A stretch of DNA of 64,000 nt from Euglena gracilis (taxonomy: Eukaryota; Euglenida; Euglenophyceae; Euglenales): contig CP154954.1 of assembly GCA_039621445.1 (NCBI GenBank), forward strand, positions 26,672,954 through 26,736,953. The letters are read 5' to 3'. Shown here in pieces: positions 1 through 11,040 of this stretch. Numbering within the stretch: position 1 is the first letter of the stretch; every line of letters starts with the position of its first letter. Made by a program: the position numbers and the translations under genes. Under the pieces are notes generated by a model. That model had not been told where the DNA came from. It ran no database searches and saw only the letters and a list, made by a program, of their open reading frames with translations.

Positions 1-986
1 GTTTGATTTTTGGGGAAAAAAAGCCGGCGCCAGTGTCCATCACCGTTACCGCCTCTCCACTCCACGGTCCACCAGGGCCCCCTTTTGCTTGTAAAGTGGG
101 GGTCGTGGGGAATATGACACAGATGCCTGGGCTCACCATCATGGGAAGCTTGTCGGTATCGATGTATTTGGTGGGGGGGAGCCGAGCACCCCCTCCCCCC
201 CTAGATTTTGAAGAAGGGTGTCTGGACCCCCACCCCTCCTCTTCGCAGCTGTGCACCGGAAAATAAACAAAAACAATTTTATACTCACTTTGAGCATTTT
301 GCCCTTTTTTTTGATGTTTTGGTGTTTTCCACAAAGAAGATCTTCAAAAATTTTCTTTTTCATTAAGCTTTTTTTTGGATTTGTTTTCAAAAGAAAAATC
401 AGGAATTTCCCAACACTTTGGGCCTGGTATCCCCCTTTGCCCATCCGCAAACCCGAAAGTTTCCGGGCTCATGCCAGTTCCGAGGTTGGGGAGGGCAACC
501 CCCCCCCCTCCATGTCAGGAGGGGGGTCCCACCTTCCCCCCTCCCTCAAGGCTTTCATTCCTGACCATCCTTGTGGAAAAGCAGTGGATGGGAAAGGTTT
601 GACGGCGTCCCAGAGCTGGAGCGGGGTGTCAGGAGCACCGCATGCCGGTGGTTGACGCTCATTTCATGGCTGGCAACGACCACAGCGGGGGGGGGGTGTG
701 ACAGTTGATCAAATGATCAAATGTTCTGTTCGCCTCGGGACGCTTGCCGGGGGCGAGGATGCCCCTCCAAAGCGTTGCATTCAGGCCATGTTTCGGCGGT
801 GTTTCTGGTCGAGCCTTTGGGAAGCAGCTGACGTTGGTGTTCTTCATTGGTTGCAGCAGCGTTGGCGGTGGTTGTTGATTTAAGTTTGTTTCACTTTTCT
901 TTTGTTTTGGGCCGTGCACGTTCCGCTCCCGTTATTTTTTTGTGCCATCCCCCGCCCCCCTTCCCACCCCCCCCCCCCCCCCGCAG
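1..986. other. sequence upstream of first proposed exon
   Basis: No supported gene. It holds several C-runs and G-runs and an AT-rich stretch near 280-400. It ends in the long C-tract (about 966-982) that forms the acceptor of the first proposed exon. It may be intron or promoter sequence of the gene that follows. Confidence 0.3.
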
Positions 987-1077
987 CCTGCGCCGCCCGC
1001 CTCGGCATGGCGGGCGTCAGCCTCGTCATCGAAACCGCCACCTGCGACTTCTTTTCCGTGTTCCCGGCGGCGCAGCG
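987..1077 (+). CDS. proposed exon a of the multi-exon gene
   Basis: Follows an uninterrupted C-tract and CCGCAG acceptor. The open frame reads [20 protein letters not shown] and on, a hydrophobic/Thr-rich segment with two Cys. The donor is uncertain: the GT at 1078 leaves a phase that does not join exon b, so either a later GT (1091 or 1112) or an unseen intermediate exon is used. Confidence 0.4.
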
Positions 1078-4000
1078 GTTGCGACCCGCTGTGTGGGTCC
1101 TGCAGGGGCTGGTCATGCCAGCCTGTATGCCTGGCCTGCTTGTCTCCCTACCTCCGCCTGCCCCCCCCCCGCCCGCCCACCCCTCGCCGTTTGGGCTGAA
1201 GGGCCACCCTCAGCCTGCCATGGAGTGCGCTGCGAAAGGGTTGGGCCCAATCGTCCGTCGACGCGAGAGGTGCTGTTGGGTGACGAAGTGGAGGCACTCC
1301 AAGGGGTAACGCAGCACGCAGAGCGTGTCTTTTTTATCTGGCACTTGGGGGTTTGCCGGCCCTGCTGTTCTCGGGGCCTGCAATTGCGTTTTCAGTTCCA
1401 CAAATGGGTTGGAGAGCCCATCCCAAGATCTCCATCAGATCATCCATCAGATAAGCAGTTTCTTACGGATTCAAAAAGCCATTTCAATTTGTGTCATTTT
1501 TTTTTTCACCGTCTTTTGTGCATCTTTGCGCGGGTTTTCTGATGCTCCCTGCGCAGTGATAAAGTGAACGCTCCCCGCACAGCAACAAAATGTGGTGGAA
1601 TTTCTCTGCGAATTACCCGGGGTGCCGTGGAAGCAGTGCCTGCTGGTACCTGGTTCATCTCCCTCTTATAAAAGTCCCAAGATAGAGTTTGTTGTGTTAC
1701 CTCAAGCTGGAAAGAACCATCAAATTACTTTCCAGACCTCAGAGGAGGCGACATTTCTGTCCTCCGTGGTAGACGCACCCCTTCGAAATGGGGCAGGCAC
1801 ATTTTGGCCATTTCGTCCTTTTGGTCCAGAATAGGGCTGTTCAGGAAAGGGTGGTGGTGGGGGGAGGGGCGACCACCAGACCCTCCTACACTTCAGGGGC
1901 GACACTTCTTGGGTCAGAATTCGCCCATTCATCGGGATCGGGCAGGGCGTTGTGGGAAGGCCTGGTGGGGAGGGGGGGGTCAGGCCTGCCCACCCACCAC
2001 AGCGCCATGCGAAGCAGAACTGCCATAGCCATGGCATGGGGTATGAGACGTCGTTGACGAGGAGCGCTCTGGATGTAGTTTGGGGGTATTGGGGGGGTGC
2101 GGCAGGTTCAGCGAATGAAGCCAAAATGTCCAGATGCATTTTACCCAGAACAGAGAATACACCCAGAACAGAGATTTTTTTTCCAGCTCACCAGGGGGGG
2201 GGGTCGGGCTGAGTGGGTACCCTCCGAGAGACGGGGGTTTCCTCTATTTTCAGCGCAAAGAGCCCCTTGAACTGGGTCCCCCGAGCCCCCCTCTCGGGCC
2301 CCCCAAGGGTGTGCGTGGGTCGGTCCGGACCCCCCTCCCCCAGGTCCTAATAAAACGTCTGGCCCAAAATGCCCCGTTTGCGTCGCGATTCCTTTGGGTG
2401 GGTGCCTCGATGGACAGCCAGGGAGGTCCATATGGACATCTTTTCTTTCAAAGCACTGCCCTTGGCCTTAAGGGCCGGCCTTCGCCCGGGCTGGGGCTCG
2501 AAGGGTGGGAGAATGTGAATAAAAAAGAACACATTTTTTGACGCTTTGATGAAATGGCGATGGTCCCAGGTTGCCCAGGTGTCCACCTTTTTTGGCCAAA
2601 ATATGGTGATATGGCGCTTTTTTTGACATTTCCTTTTCCGGATTTATGGTGTGGTGGTGAGTGGTGGTGGGACGGGATTTTTTCCCGCTCAGGACCGCCA
2701 CTGTCCAGACATTCCTGCAACCGCACCGGGCGCATATGCACCACTGCCCCCCCCCCTGCCCGCAGCGTGCAGCAACTTCGGTATCGGGTTCATAGCGCCG
2801 TACACCGTGAAGCGCTACCAGTCGGACAACACCACGTTGTTGGATTTCATTGTGGCGGACCCCCTCATGGATGGATGCCTCGCCCAGACGGTGCACCCCC
2901 CCCAGAGTGCTGACCTGTCCAATGAGTGCCCTGGAAAGTGCCGGTTCCCACATCTCCGGAGGACCCCACAATTGAGGGGAGGCGGAGTGCTCAGTCAATG
3001 ACTGCAGCTCACACGCCAATACAAAAAGAAAAATGCAGCAGCAGGTTGCCCATGGCTTCGTATCCCGTTGAAGCTGCAGTGTCAATGACGATGTCACCCT
3101 CAGGAAATTTCTTGATTTGGGAGGGGAGCTGAATTTGAGCTGAATTTGGTTGGGAAAGGACCTTCCAGGGCAACCTTCTACACCCGGGAACCTTTTCCAA
3201 GTATTGTCTGTTGATTAAATTGAAATCTCTGGGAATCGATATGTCTGGATGTTGTTTTTCGTCAGGAAAGGAACGCAAATGTTGGGCATTTGGGGGCTGG
3301 CCTCTGGACACATACTCGTCAACCTGGTTTCATACATTTGTAATTGACTGAAGGCACTCCAACCCGATTTCTGCCAAACAAAGAAAGCAATTGGGGAGGG
3401 CGAATGGGGGGGGGGGGTCGGACAGGGAGTCAACTGCATGCAGCCAAGACTGCAGGTCCAGCCTGGAGGAACATTTGTGGGGGAGATAGGTATGAGTTTG
3501 GGCTGCCTGCTTGCTCCATTGCATGCCGTTGTTCTTCACCAGTGGGTGTCACCAGTAATGACAAAACCCCTGAATGGGGAGGACATTTGGGGTTTACAAA
3601 TACCCTCTCTTGGGGCAAGATTTCATATGTATGCTGCAAAATACTGTTCATCAACCAGGCATACGTTTTAAGTCATTTTTGTAATTAAAAACTTCAAGGC
3701 ATTTTAATGTACTTTTTATGGTTTTTTAAGGCATATTGAGGCATTTTTAAGGTGCTATTTCCCACAGTGCAAGGGTTGTCCAGGCATTGAACGAACTTCT
3801 TTTTGATTTTGCATGTGGTTAAAAAAGCCCATTTTTTGAGTCTTGGTTGGATAGGCAATGTTACATGGATGCCAAAATCATATTCTTCGTGGAGTTGGCT
3901 TATTTTTGCCGAGATGTGATTTGTTGTTGTTTTTTTGCTCGGTCGGAGAGAATTCTGCCAGTCCGAATTTTTACAGCATTTTAAAGCATTTTGGCCACAA

Positions 4001-4766
4001 ATTTTGAGGCGCATTTTTCAGGCATTTTAAGGTGTTCTGAGGCACCTTAAAACCAATGCCTGGCAGCGACGGTGACGGCCATGGCTGACCCCGTGACGGT
4101 GCGGGCCAGTCCTGTCATTCTCGGCCCCACCACGCATGGCACCACTCGACCCTCCCCCCCCCCCTGCCCCGCAGATCACGCCGGTCACGCTGCCGCCGGA
4201 GCTGCAGGGCGGGTCGTGGTTCTCCTTCACGCCGGCCACCGGCATCGCCTCCGCTGACCTCACGCTGCTGTTCTCCGGCTTCTTGTTCAGTGCCATCAGC
4301 CAGACTGCCGGAGGTGTCCTCTGGTGGCAAACCCCCCAATTTGTTGCGACAAAGCAGAGCGGCACGGGAAACCATGGTTTAAAAATGTGCGGCATATAGC
4401 GCACCGATGAGGACAGACCTGAAATGCAGTCATACACCTGGTGAGCCATCTTGTACCTTGTGGTCAGTATGTGTCATATACCTTGTGGTCAGTCATCTGT
4501 GGGCCTCGTTGTGTAAAATGTCTGCCATCTGTGGCTTCCAATAAAAGAGACATGCTTTGAGTTGTCACGATTGCCAATTGGATCGTATCATGCTTCCCAC
4601 ACCATCCAGCCCCTTCTATTAGAGGACATATGCAAGCATGCTCGCGCACTCGCACGCGTGCGCACGCACGCGCGCGCGCACACACAGACACACACACACG
4701 CACGCACGCACACGCACGCACGCACGCACGCTTGCACGCACACACACACACATACACGCACGCACA

Positions 4767-4846
<80 letters not shown>

Positions 4847-7800
4847 TGGGGAGGCTTGCCATAATTGGGTGTTGGTCATTGGAAGACACCAAATTTTGCT
4901 GTCAGATGCCAACCAGGCTTGTGCTTAGTCGGGTGCCTACCCCACGGGGGGGGGGTGCTAGGGGCAGGCACCCCATAGCACCCGATCCGACCCCCCGGGG
5001 GGGGGGGTAGGGTTTTGGGGGGTGCCTGCCCCTAGCAGGCACCCCTCTCCGACCCCGGCGCCGAAGGCGCCGGGGGCCCGGAAACGGCCATTTTCAATGA
5101 AAATTTTCTGGGTCCGGCCCGGACCCCTATCCCCCCGGGGGGGGGGAGTGCCTGCTAGGGGCAGGCACCCTATAGCACCCAACCCCCCCCTCCCCCCCCG
5201 GTTGGTAAGCACAAGCATGATGCCAACGTTGTCCTCCTGGAAGGATGCTAAGTAATGTCCCTCGGGAATATTATTTAGTTTGATGAACTCCACCCGGGGT
5301 AGTTATTTTGGGGAAATGGGGGGGGCACCTGGGGGGATGTTATTTGGAAAGGTATCATTTGGTGGTGCAACATTGCAACATCCACACCACATGCATTCTG
5401 GCGCACACCATACCTTCATATTGAGGGGAGTCATGGGAGGAGTGTGAAGGTCAACAACGAGATTTTTAGTGAACGAAGTCTGGACAGTGGTGTCAAATTC
5501 AACCTGATTTGGGCAGGAGTACCCACAAAGGGTTGGCGGCACGTCCAATTTACAAACGGGAGTCTGTTGGTGTGAGACCCAGCTGTTTGCTTCATCCATG
5601 CCTGCCTTTAAACGTGGGTTGGTTGCAATGGGTATAAACGGTGTCTGGGTGTGCCAAGATGGGTCGCTCCACAAAAACAAAAATAAGAAGAGCAAAGTCA
5701 TAAGTCGTCCGCTCTAGCGCACTCACCTTGTCCGGAACCACCCACATATGCGCCACCACAAAAACGTCCAGGGGGATGGCCCCACAGCGTCATCCACCTC
5801 ACACAATGGCACTTGTGGAAGGCAGTGGAGCCCCGGGCCTCATCAGCCCCCCCCTTCCCGGGACTCTCAGGGGTCGTGTACGCCAAGGTGTCCGCCGTCC
5901 CGGACAACTCTTGCAACGGCTACGCCTACAGTCCCGCCCGGGACCTCATCGTCAGCCCCAGCACCAAGTGTGTGTGCGCCGGACCCTCGCGACACCCACC
6001 GCGCGCCCGGCGACGGCGATGGCGACGGCCCATGGGGTTTTCTTGAGCCGGGGGGTCCAGCCTCCCAGCCAAGCCAGGTTGCCCAGCCAGCCAGCACTTT
6101 TTGTCCAGCCAGCAGTCGGAGATTTTTTTGAAGTTTCATGACCGAGGGGAGGGAGGGAAGGGAGGGAGGGTGGGTCCCGGCCAAGCCCAACCCCCCAGGG
6201 GGTGGGGGTCGGGCGGAATGGGTTCCCCGCCAGAGGCGGGTTTTCTTCTATTTTCGGTGTGAAGCTCTGTATTTTTTGACCCCAAAATTGACCTCCTAAA
6301 AGTGTCCCGAGCCCCCCCCCCCCGCCCCCGCGGCCCCCAGGGGGTGGGTGGGTGGGTGCCCCGGGTTCTAAAAAACCTCTTCCAGCAGGCCAAAGCCAGT
6401 CAGTGCGGGGACCCACCCCCGAGGTCCTTAAGAAAACCCTGACGATGCCCCCTTCTTGTGGAACTCGGGTTCCGGGGGGATGGCATTGAATGAAGGGGCC
6501 CATGTTCCCAGGCAACTCAGTCCGGGCTGGTGAGGCGCATTGTTCCCGAATCCCTGTGGGCCCGGCTCTTCCCAGGAACTTTGGAGCAAACCTTGTGCGA
6601 CGAGTTCCCCCCCCCCGCCCCGTTGCCGATGGGCGTGGTCGCTGCTCTGCCAGCTGCAGTGTGTGGGCCCCGCGCTGCTGGAGCCGCCGATGCCCCCCCC
6701 CCCCCTCGCAGGATGGTGACGGTGAATATTGCCCAGAGCGGGGAGTACAACGTGTGCGTCAAGGTGCTCACCACCTGGCAGCTGGCGCCGATGAACCTGG
6801 TGGTGCAGCCCGCCCCCGGTGTGAGGGGCCTGTGACGCCCCCTGAGGAGGAGTGGGTTGGGGGGGGGGACGCACACTGCACAGCCGTGACGGCGATCAGA
6901 CACCTCTCCCCTTCTCCTGAATCACATCAGGCTTTAAAAAAAAAAGTGTTCCTGGTCAGACCCCCCCCGCTTCACAAATGCATTCGCGCATGACGGCGCC
7001 CCCACCTCACCAGTGTTTTCCCGTCCAGATGTGGGCTCCATCGTGGGCGGCGGCAGCACCTCGGGTTCCCCATCCAGGGGCTTTGCTTCGGTGGCAATCC
7101 ATACCACCTGGCCCCCCTTGTCCATCTATGTCGCGGGGGGGGGGGGGCTGCTTCCCAAAGAAAATGAAAACAAGAAGGCGTTGGCGGGCTGGATTGGCAG
7201 CCACAGCACGCCCGCAGTGGGGGACACGCAAAACACAAACCCACAACCACAGCAAGCCAGATGGAGAGCCTTGTCCGCCCATTCGTGTTTCTTTCCTTCT
7301 GCGCGACCGGGCCGCAAACCTGCCAACCTTTCGAAGGCCTTCCGCCAATCCACTGATGTGCTCGCACGTCTGCCGACACGACGTCTGGAAATGTCAGCTT
7401 CGGGCAAATGCCGGCCACCCGGTCGGCCGGTGCCGGCGAGGAAGGAGGCGGGGCCCTGGCTGGGGTGAGCTCGGAGTCGCCCTCCAGCGCGAACAGCCCT
7501 GCCATCATCATCACCTCGACCCAGCCCATCTTCTATGGCTACTCGTCGTGCGGCTTGCTGTTGACCGCTCAACCAAGCCTGTGTGGCTGCTACGCCATCG
7601 GTGTGCTCGGTTTGCCGATGACGAAGAAATTCAACACTGCGCAAATTTGGTTTTATGCATTTCTGGTGTTTGGGTAATTTTGAAGATTTTTCAAAATTCG
7701 AAATTTCATGAATTCAAGACATTTCCTGGCAGATGTCAAAAGAGTCACCGGACAGAACCCCGTAACCTTCAGACATTAAAACACACGCAAACACAATCGT

Positions 7801-9731
7801 GCTTAGCCACCCTTTTTTGCATGTTTTGTGGTTGTTTTTTTTTGTGTTGTGCGTTTCGAGGATCCATGTTGCGCCACCCCCCCCCTGGTTGTGTGGTGTG
7901 CAAATGGGGTACAGTCCGTGCAGATTGTGGGGCGGCTGGCAGGCCGGCGGCCGGCTCACCCTGCCCTCCCCTGCGCGTGCCGGGCGGGGGTCCGTTGCGC
8001 ATCCGAGAGGCCCTCCGCCCCGTCCCCTCCCCAACAGGCACCGCGGCCGACAGCGGCTCGTCCCAGCTGCCGGCGGACCTCCCGTCGGAGGTCTTCTTCA
8101 GCATGCTCCAGCCCAGGCCGCGGCAGGACGCACCCGTGTGCGAGGGGGGCAGAGGGGGGTCTCGCAGTTTCCCTTTGTGGACTGGGGCCTGCGTGATAAT
8201 GGGGATGGAACTGTGACTGTCAGGAGGAGGAGGCAGTGGAATGGGAGGGAGTGAATGAATGTAAGGGTAGTAATAATGCAATTCAATAATAATATAATGT
8301 TGATATAATCCATACATGATATTCATGACCTCATGTGCTAATTCACAATCTCCTGAATGACAACGTATGGTATGATATGATATAAAATGACATGACATGA
8401 CATGACATGATATGATATGATATGATATGATATGATATGATATGATATGATATGATATGATATGATATAACATTGTATAATGTAATAGCACATGAGCATA
8501 AAGCGTGGGGGATGGGGTTTCCAAGGGTGGGTGGGCCGGTTTGAACTTTTGGACCCCCCAGGGCTTCCCCAGGGTTGGGGATTGCTGTGGGTATGCCTGA
8601 GGTCGGCTGCTGGGGAATTTTTGAAGTTTTTTTTGGCTGATTTCAGTGGTTTTGGGCTGGTGAGCCTTTGGAACCCCCCCCCCCACAAAAGGGTTGGGTT
8701 GGGCTTTCGAAGGAAAGAAAAGTGGGCGGGTTGGATTTCATTTCATTCCCTGGGGTTGCCAACAAAATTTATGGTCGAGGTAAGACGCAGGTTTGACCTA
8801 TGAGACATCTCGGGTGGTCACGATTTCAATTATTTGTGAGAGTTTCAAAAAAAATTCCTGCTGCGTCATTCGGTAATGTTTTCTTCATTCCGATGGAATT
8901 CGATTTCGCACAAAAAATATTTCTTTCTTTTGAAACTTTTGTGGTTGTCGCTCGAAATAAGACCTCCCACATTTCTTTTGTAGATTCCAGTTGGAGTTGA
9001 TCCAATGTCAAGAAAAAGAAGCCTATCCCCAAAACCTTGCAGTTGCATATTGCAGTTGCAACAAAAAAACTCTTTGACCTCTTTAATCTCTGAGCACCCA
9101 GCTCACAACTACTTTCACGTTGCATGAATGATCAAATGCATTGTTGGTATGAAAGGATTTTAAGGCAATTTTACCCTCCACGGATAAGAAAAATGACCGA
9201 AAATGGCCGAAAATGGCTGAAAATGGCGAAAATCTGGGGTCGACTTTTGCTGCTTGATCCTGATGGGTGATCTTCACCCAAAAAAATTTCTTCGGGGTTG
9301 CCAGCTTTTCGTTCAAAACTCCCCATGTGTTTTTGGCACCGATACCTGACCCACCCCCTCCTGGGCAGACAGTCAACCCCCCACCCCTCCACCGGCTTCC
9401 CACACGCCCACCCCCGCGTCACCTCCAAAGACCCAAGCGGCGCCCGAACAAAGGGGACGGAAGGGGAACAGGAGGAGGGCCTCGAAGCCGAGGGATGCCC
9501 CGGATGAGCAAACAAGTCATCGCCGGCTGCTGCACAAGCGAGCCGTTCCGCACGTGTGTGCCCCCCCTCCCCCGACCCCGCTTTGAGGCATCATGGTTTT
9601 GGCCACCCCCAGCCCGCCGGACCTGTGTTGCGGCCAGCCCCCCCCCCCCCCCCGCCCCGCTGTCCCCCTCCCAGGCAGTCGCCGCTGCCGGCGGACAGCA
9701 CCGTGGGAGGGGTGTGGGGCACGTGCTATTA
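987..9731 (+). CDS. putative multi-exon host gene, secreted or extracellular-type protein, function unknown
   Basis: A series of short GC-rich reading-frame islands, each preceded by a C-rich tract ending in CAG and usually followed by a GT donor. Proposed exons lie near 987-1077, 2766-2890, 4175-4313, 5871-5973, 6712-6818, 7029-7064, 7488-7580, 8038-8120 and possibly 9675-9731. Codon phase is continuous across 2890/4175, 4313/5871, 5973/6712 and 6818/7029, which is hard to explain by chance. The exons encode Cys-poor, Val/Thr/Ser/Pro-rich segments with beta-strand character (for example [17 protein letters not shown]), as in repeated extracellular beta-sandwich domains; that is inference. 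No signal peptide or start exon was identified, and exon 1 does not join exon 2 in phase, so at least one exon is missing from this model. I do not recognise the family. Confidence 0.45.
1078..2765 (+). other. proposed intron, no other gene seen
   Basis: Contains G/C-runs and, near 2180-2350, a member of a repeat family whose core includes TCTATTTTCAGCGCAAAG (other copies near 6170-6385 and 63500-63700). No second coding signal was found on either strand. Confidence 0.3.
2180..2350. repeat. dispersed G/C-run repeat, copy 1
   Basis: Shares the order G-run, GAGACGGGGGTTTCCTCTAT-type core with TTTTCAGCGCAAAG, then a C-run/GGCCCC tract, with copies near 6170-6385 and 63500-63700. No terminal inverted repeat or target duplication was resolved, so the class is unknown. 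Confidence 0.4.
2766..2890 (+). CDS. proposed exon b of the multi-exon gene
   Basis: The acceptor is a C-tract followed by CCCGCAG; the donor is ACG|GTGCAC. The 125-nt frame includes [20 protein letters not shown] and then [14 protein letters not shown]. It ends in phase 0, matching the phase-0 start of exon c. Confidence 0.5.
4175..4313 (+). CDS. proposed exon c of the multi-exon gene
   Basis: Acceptor CCCCTGCCCCGCAG, donor GGAG|GTGTCC. The frame begins [18 protein letters not shown] and ends SQTAG, leaving one base over. Exon d supplies the two bases needed to complete that codon (Gly), which supports the join. Confidence 0.5.
4638..4844. repeat. compound CA/CG then GA microsatellite
   Basis: Alternating (CA)n with CG interruptions runs to about 4783, followed by an essentially pure (GA)n tract to about 4843. 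The long His/Thr/Arg or Ser/Leu reading frames here are by-products of the dinucleotide repeat. Confidence 0.95.
4914..5219. mobile_element. hAT-like MITE 1 (306 bp)
   Basis: The ends are CAGGCTTGTGCTTA and TAAGCACAAGCATG, inverted repeats with one mismatch, flanked by an exact 8-bp duplication ATGCCAAC (4906-4913 and 5220-5227). CAG-type ends and 8-bp target duplications are typical of hAT transposons. The interior has no ORF; it is built of inverted G/C-run arms around short palindromes such as CCGGCGCCGAAGGCGCCGG. It lies in a proposed intron and must be mobilised by a transposase encoded elsewhere. Confidence 0.8.
5871..5973 (+). CDS. proposed exon d of the multi-exon gene
   Basis: The acceptor is a C-run followed by GGACTCTCAG. 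The frame reads [20 protein letters not shown] and continues to SPSTKC. Of several overlapping GT donors (GTGTGTGCG), the one at 5974 leaves two bases over and fits the one-base start of exon e. Confidence 0.5.
6170..6385. repeat. dispersed G/C-run repeat, copy 2
   Basis: Same order of blocks as the copies near 2180 and 63500: a G-run, a TTCTTCTATTTTCGG core, TTTTTTGACC..AAAATT, then long C- and G-runs. It sits in a proposed intron. Confidence 0.4.
6712..6818 (+). CDS. proposed exon e of the multi-exon gene
   Basis: The acceptor is a 13-C tract then TCGCAG. The donor is one of two overlapping GTs in CGGTGTGAGG. The frame reads [20 protein letters not shown] then [15 protein letters not shown], the most protein-like exon of the set, with alternating hydrophobic residues expected of beta strands. 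Confidence 0.55.
7029..7064 (+). CDS. proposed exon f of the multi-exon gene
   Basis: Acceptor TTTTCCCGTCCAG, donor TCGG|GTTCCC. Joined to the single leftover base of exon e it reads [12 protein letters not shown]. It is short; its support is mainly phase agreement with exon e. Confidence 0.35.
7488..7580 (+). CDS. proposed exon g of the multi-exon gene
   Basis: Follows CCCTCCAG and reads [20 protein letters not shown] then CGLLLT before degrading. The phase with exon f does not agree, so either the acceptor or the order of exons differs from this model. The 3' end is approximate. Confidence 0.35.
8038..8120 (+). CDS. proposed exon h of the multi-exon gene
   Basis: Acceptor CCCCTCCCCAACAG. 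The frame reads [20 protein letters not shown] and continues [16 protein letters not shown] related [17 protein letters not shown] followed by TAG occurs at 9675-9731 after TCCCAG and could be the terminal exon. The 3' boundary is approximate. Confidence 0.4.
8366..8470. repeat. pentanucleotide microsatellite (TATGA/CATGA)
   Basis: About 18-20 consecutive 5-bp units, first CATGA-type and then TATGA-type. The Ser/Tyr/His/Ile-rich reading frame on the minus strand here is a product of the repeat. Confidence 0.95.
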
Positions 9732-10263
9732 GGCCGCCCCCTCCCGATGAAGGCCCGCCGCCCCCCGGGCCGCGCAAGCAATGCTCCCCTTCAACCGACG
9801 GCGTACGGGATCTGGACTCCCCTGGGTTGGTGTCGCTCACCCATTTCTGTCGTGTGACAAGAATTGTAACCCTCCTGGGCATGGCCTTCATGTTTGTGTA
9901 TGTCGGCTGTATTGAAACTGAATTGTCCATGGGATCGTTTGTTTTGATCAGTGTTCTGTTCCCTGGAGCCCAGAATAATAATAATTAGAATGAGAATAAT
10001 TGATGACGTTGAGTACAATGTTCAACCCCCCCCGAACCAAGAGTTGGCAGGAATTCCAGGTATTTGTTAGGGGGTTGCCCGCAAATTTCAGTCACAAATA
10101 ATCACAAATCATCACAAATAACGGCAAATAAACGCAAAAAAGGCAGAATCTTTTAGGAGCTCACCTGGGATGTACATTTTCGGCTGGAGAGGACTTCGAA
10201 AAAATTTCGGCTGTTTTTTTTGCGTCGCGTTTTTCCAGCGTCCGTGTTGCGTCCCCCCCCCCC
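8471..10263. other. region between proposed last exons and MITE 2
   Basis: Apart from the weak terminal exon candidate (9675-9731), no gene is supported. Short imperfect tandem units of the type GAAAATGGC lie at about 9195-9235, and an ATA/AAT-rich stretch at 9970-10010. Confidence 0.3.
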
Positions 10264-10704
10264 CAGGGTTCGATATAAGGAGGGCGTACATGGTTTAGGT
10301 GGGGGGGGGTGTCCCCCACCACCCCCCCCCCCCACCTGGCCCGCAGGGGGGGGTCCGGACCACCCCCCCCCCCCACCTGCAAGGGGGGTCCGGACCGACC
10401 CTCGGGGGCAAAAATTGACCCCCCCCAAAAAGGGTCAATTTTTTCCTCCGGCGCTTTGCGCCGAAATTTTTTTGCATTTTTGGCACATTTTTGCCCAAAA
10501 AGTGCCCAAAATGGCACTTTTGGTCGTTTTGGGGGGTCAAAAATTTTCGGCCCGGCGCTTCGCGCCGGGCCGAAAATTCGGCCACCCTGACCGCGCACCT
10601 GTTTAGGTGGGGGGTGTCTCCCCCCCCCCCCCCCCCCCCCCCTCCTGGCCCGCAGGGGGGGGTCCGGACCACCCCCCCCCCACCTGTCCTTATATCGAAC
10701 CCTG
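10264..10704. mobile_element. hAT-like MITE 2 (441 bp)
   Basis: Perfect 18-bp terminal inverted repeats, CAGGGTTCGATATAAGGA and its complement. Both flanks are runs of at least 8 C (10256-10263 and 10705-10712), compatible with an 8-bp duplication in a C-tract. The interior is non-coding and modular: duplicated C/G-run blocks with GGTCCGGACC and hairpins such as CCGGCGCTTTGCGCCG. CAGGG ends and 8-bp duplications point to hAT. Confidence 0.75.
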
Positions 10705-10894
10705 CCCCCCCCATCCTTTTGGGAGGGGGGGAGAATCCAGATGCAGGCGGACTCAGCTGTTCTGTTGTGCTCAATTCTGGCAGTCCCTCCCCCTGAGGGC
10801 CTAAACCCCCTCCAAATTTATTTGGCAGAGAAACCTGGTTTTGACCTTCCCCCTTCACGCGACACCTCGGGCTCCCCACTTTGCCCTTGCGAAG

Positions 10895-10984
10895 CCATGC
10901 CTTGCTCGCCGGCGGTGCTGTTTGGATTGTTTGCTGCGTTGGGCTAGGGGTCCCTGCTTAGTGCCTTTTTCGCCGGAGTTGGCT
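10895..10984 (+). repeat. DIRS-A left terminal inverted repeat
   Basis: Begins CCATGCCTTGCTCGCCGGCG and ends near CGCCGGAGTTGGCT. It is repeated in reverse complement at 37332-37418. Similar ends occur at 49915-50007 (DIRS-B) and, more diverged, in DIRS-C. Confidence 0.75.
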
Positions 10985-11040
10985 TACTCCTAATTTTCCC
11001 TTCGGCACCCAGAAGAAAGGAACATCAAATACCACATCAA

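Noticed and set aside
4464-5010. several overlapping Cys/Val, His/Thr and Arg/Glu frames
   Set aside because: All are translations of the CA/GA microsatellite.
7769-8686. 305-codon minus-strand frame
   Set aside because: It is kept open by the TATGA pentanucleotide repeat and G/C-runs, and it overlaps proposed exon h on the other strand.
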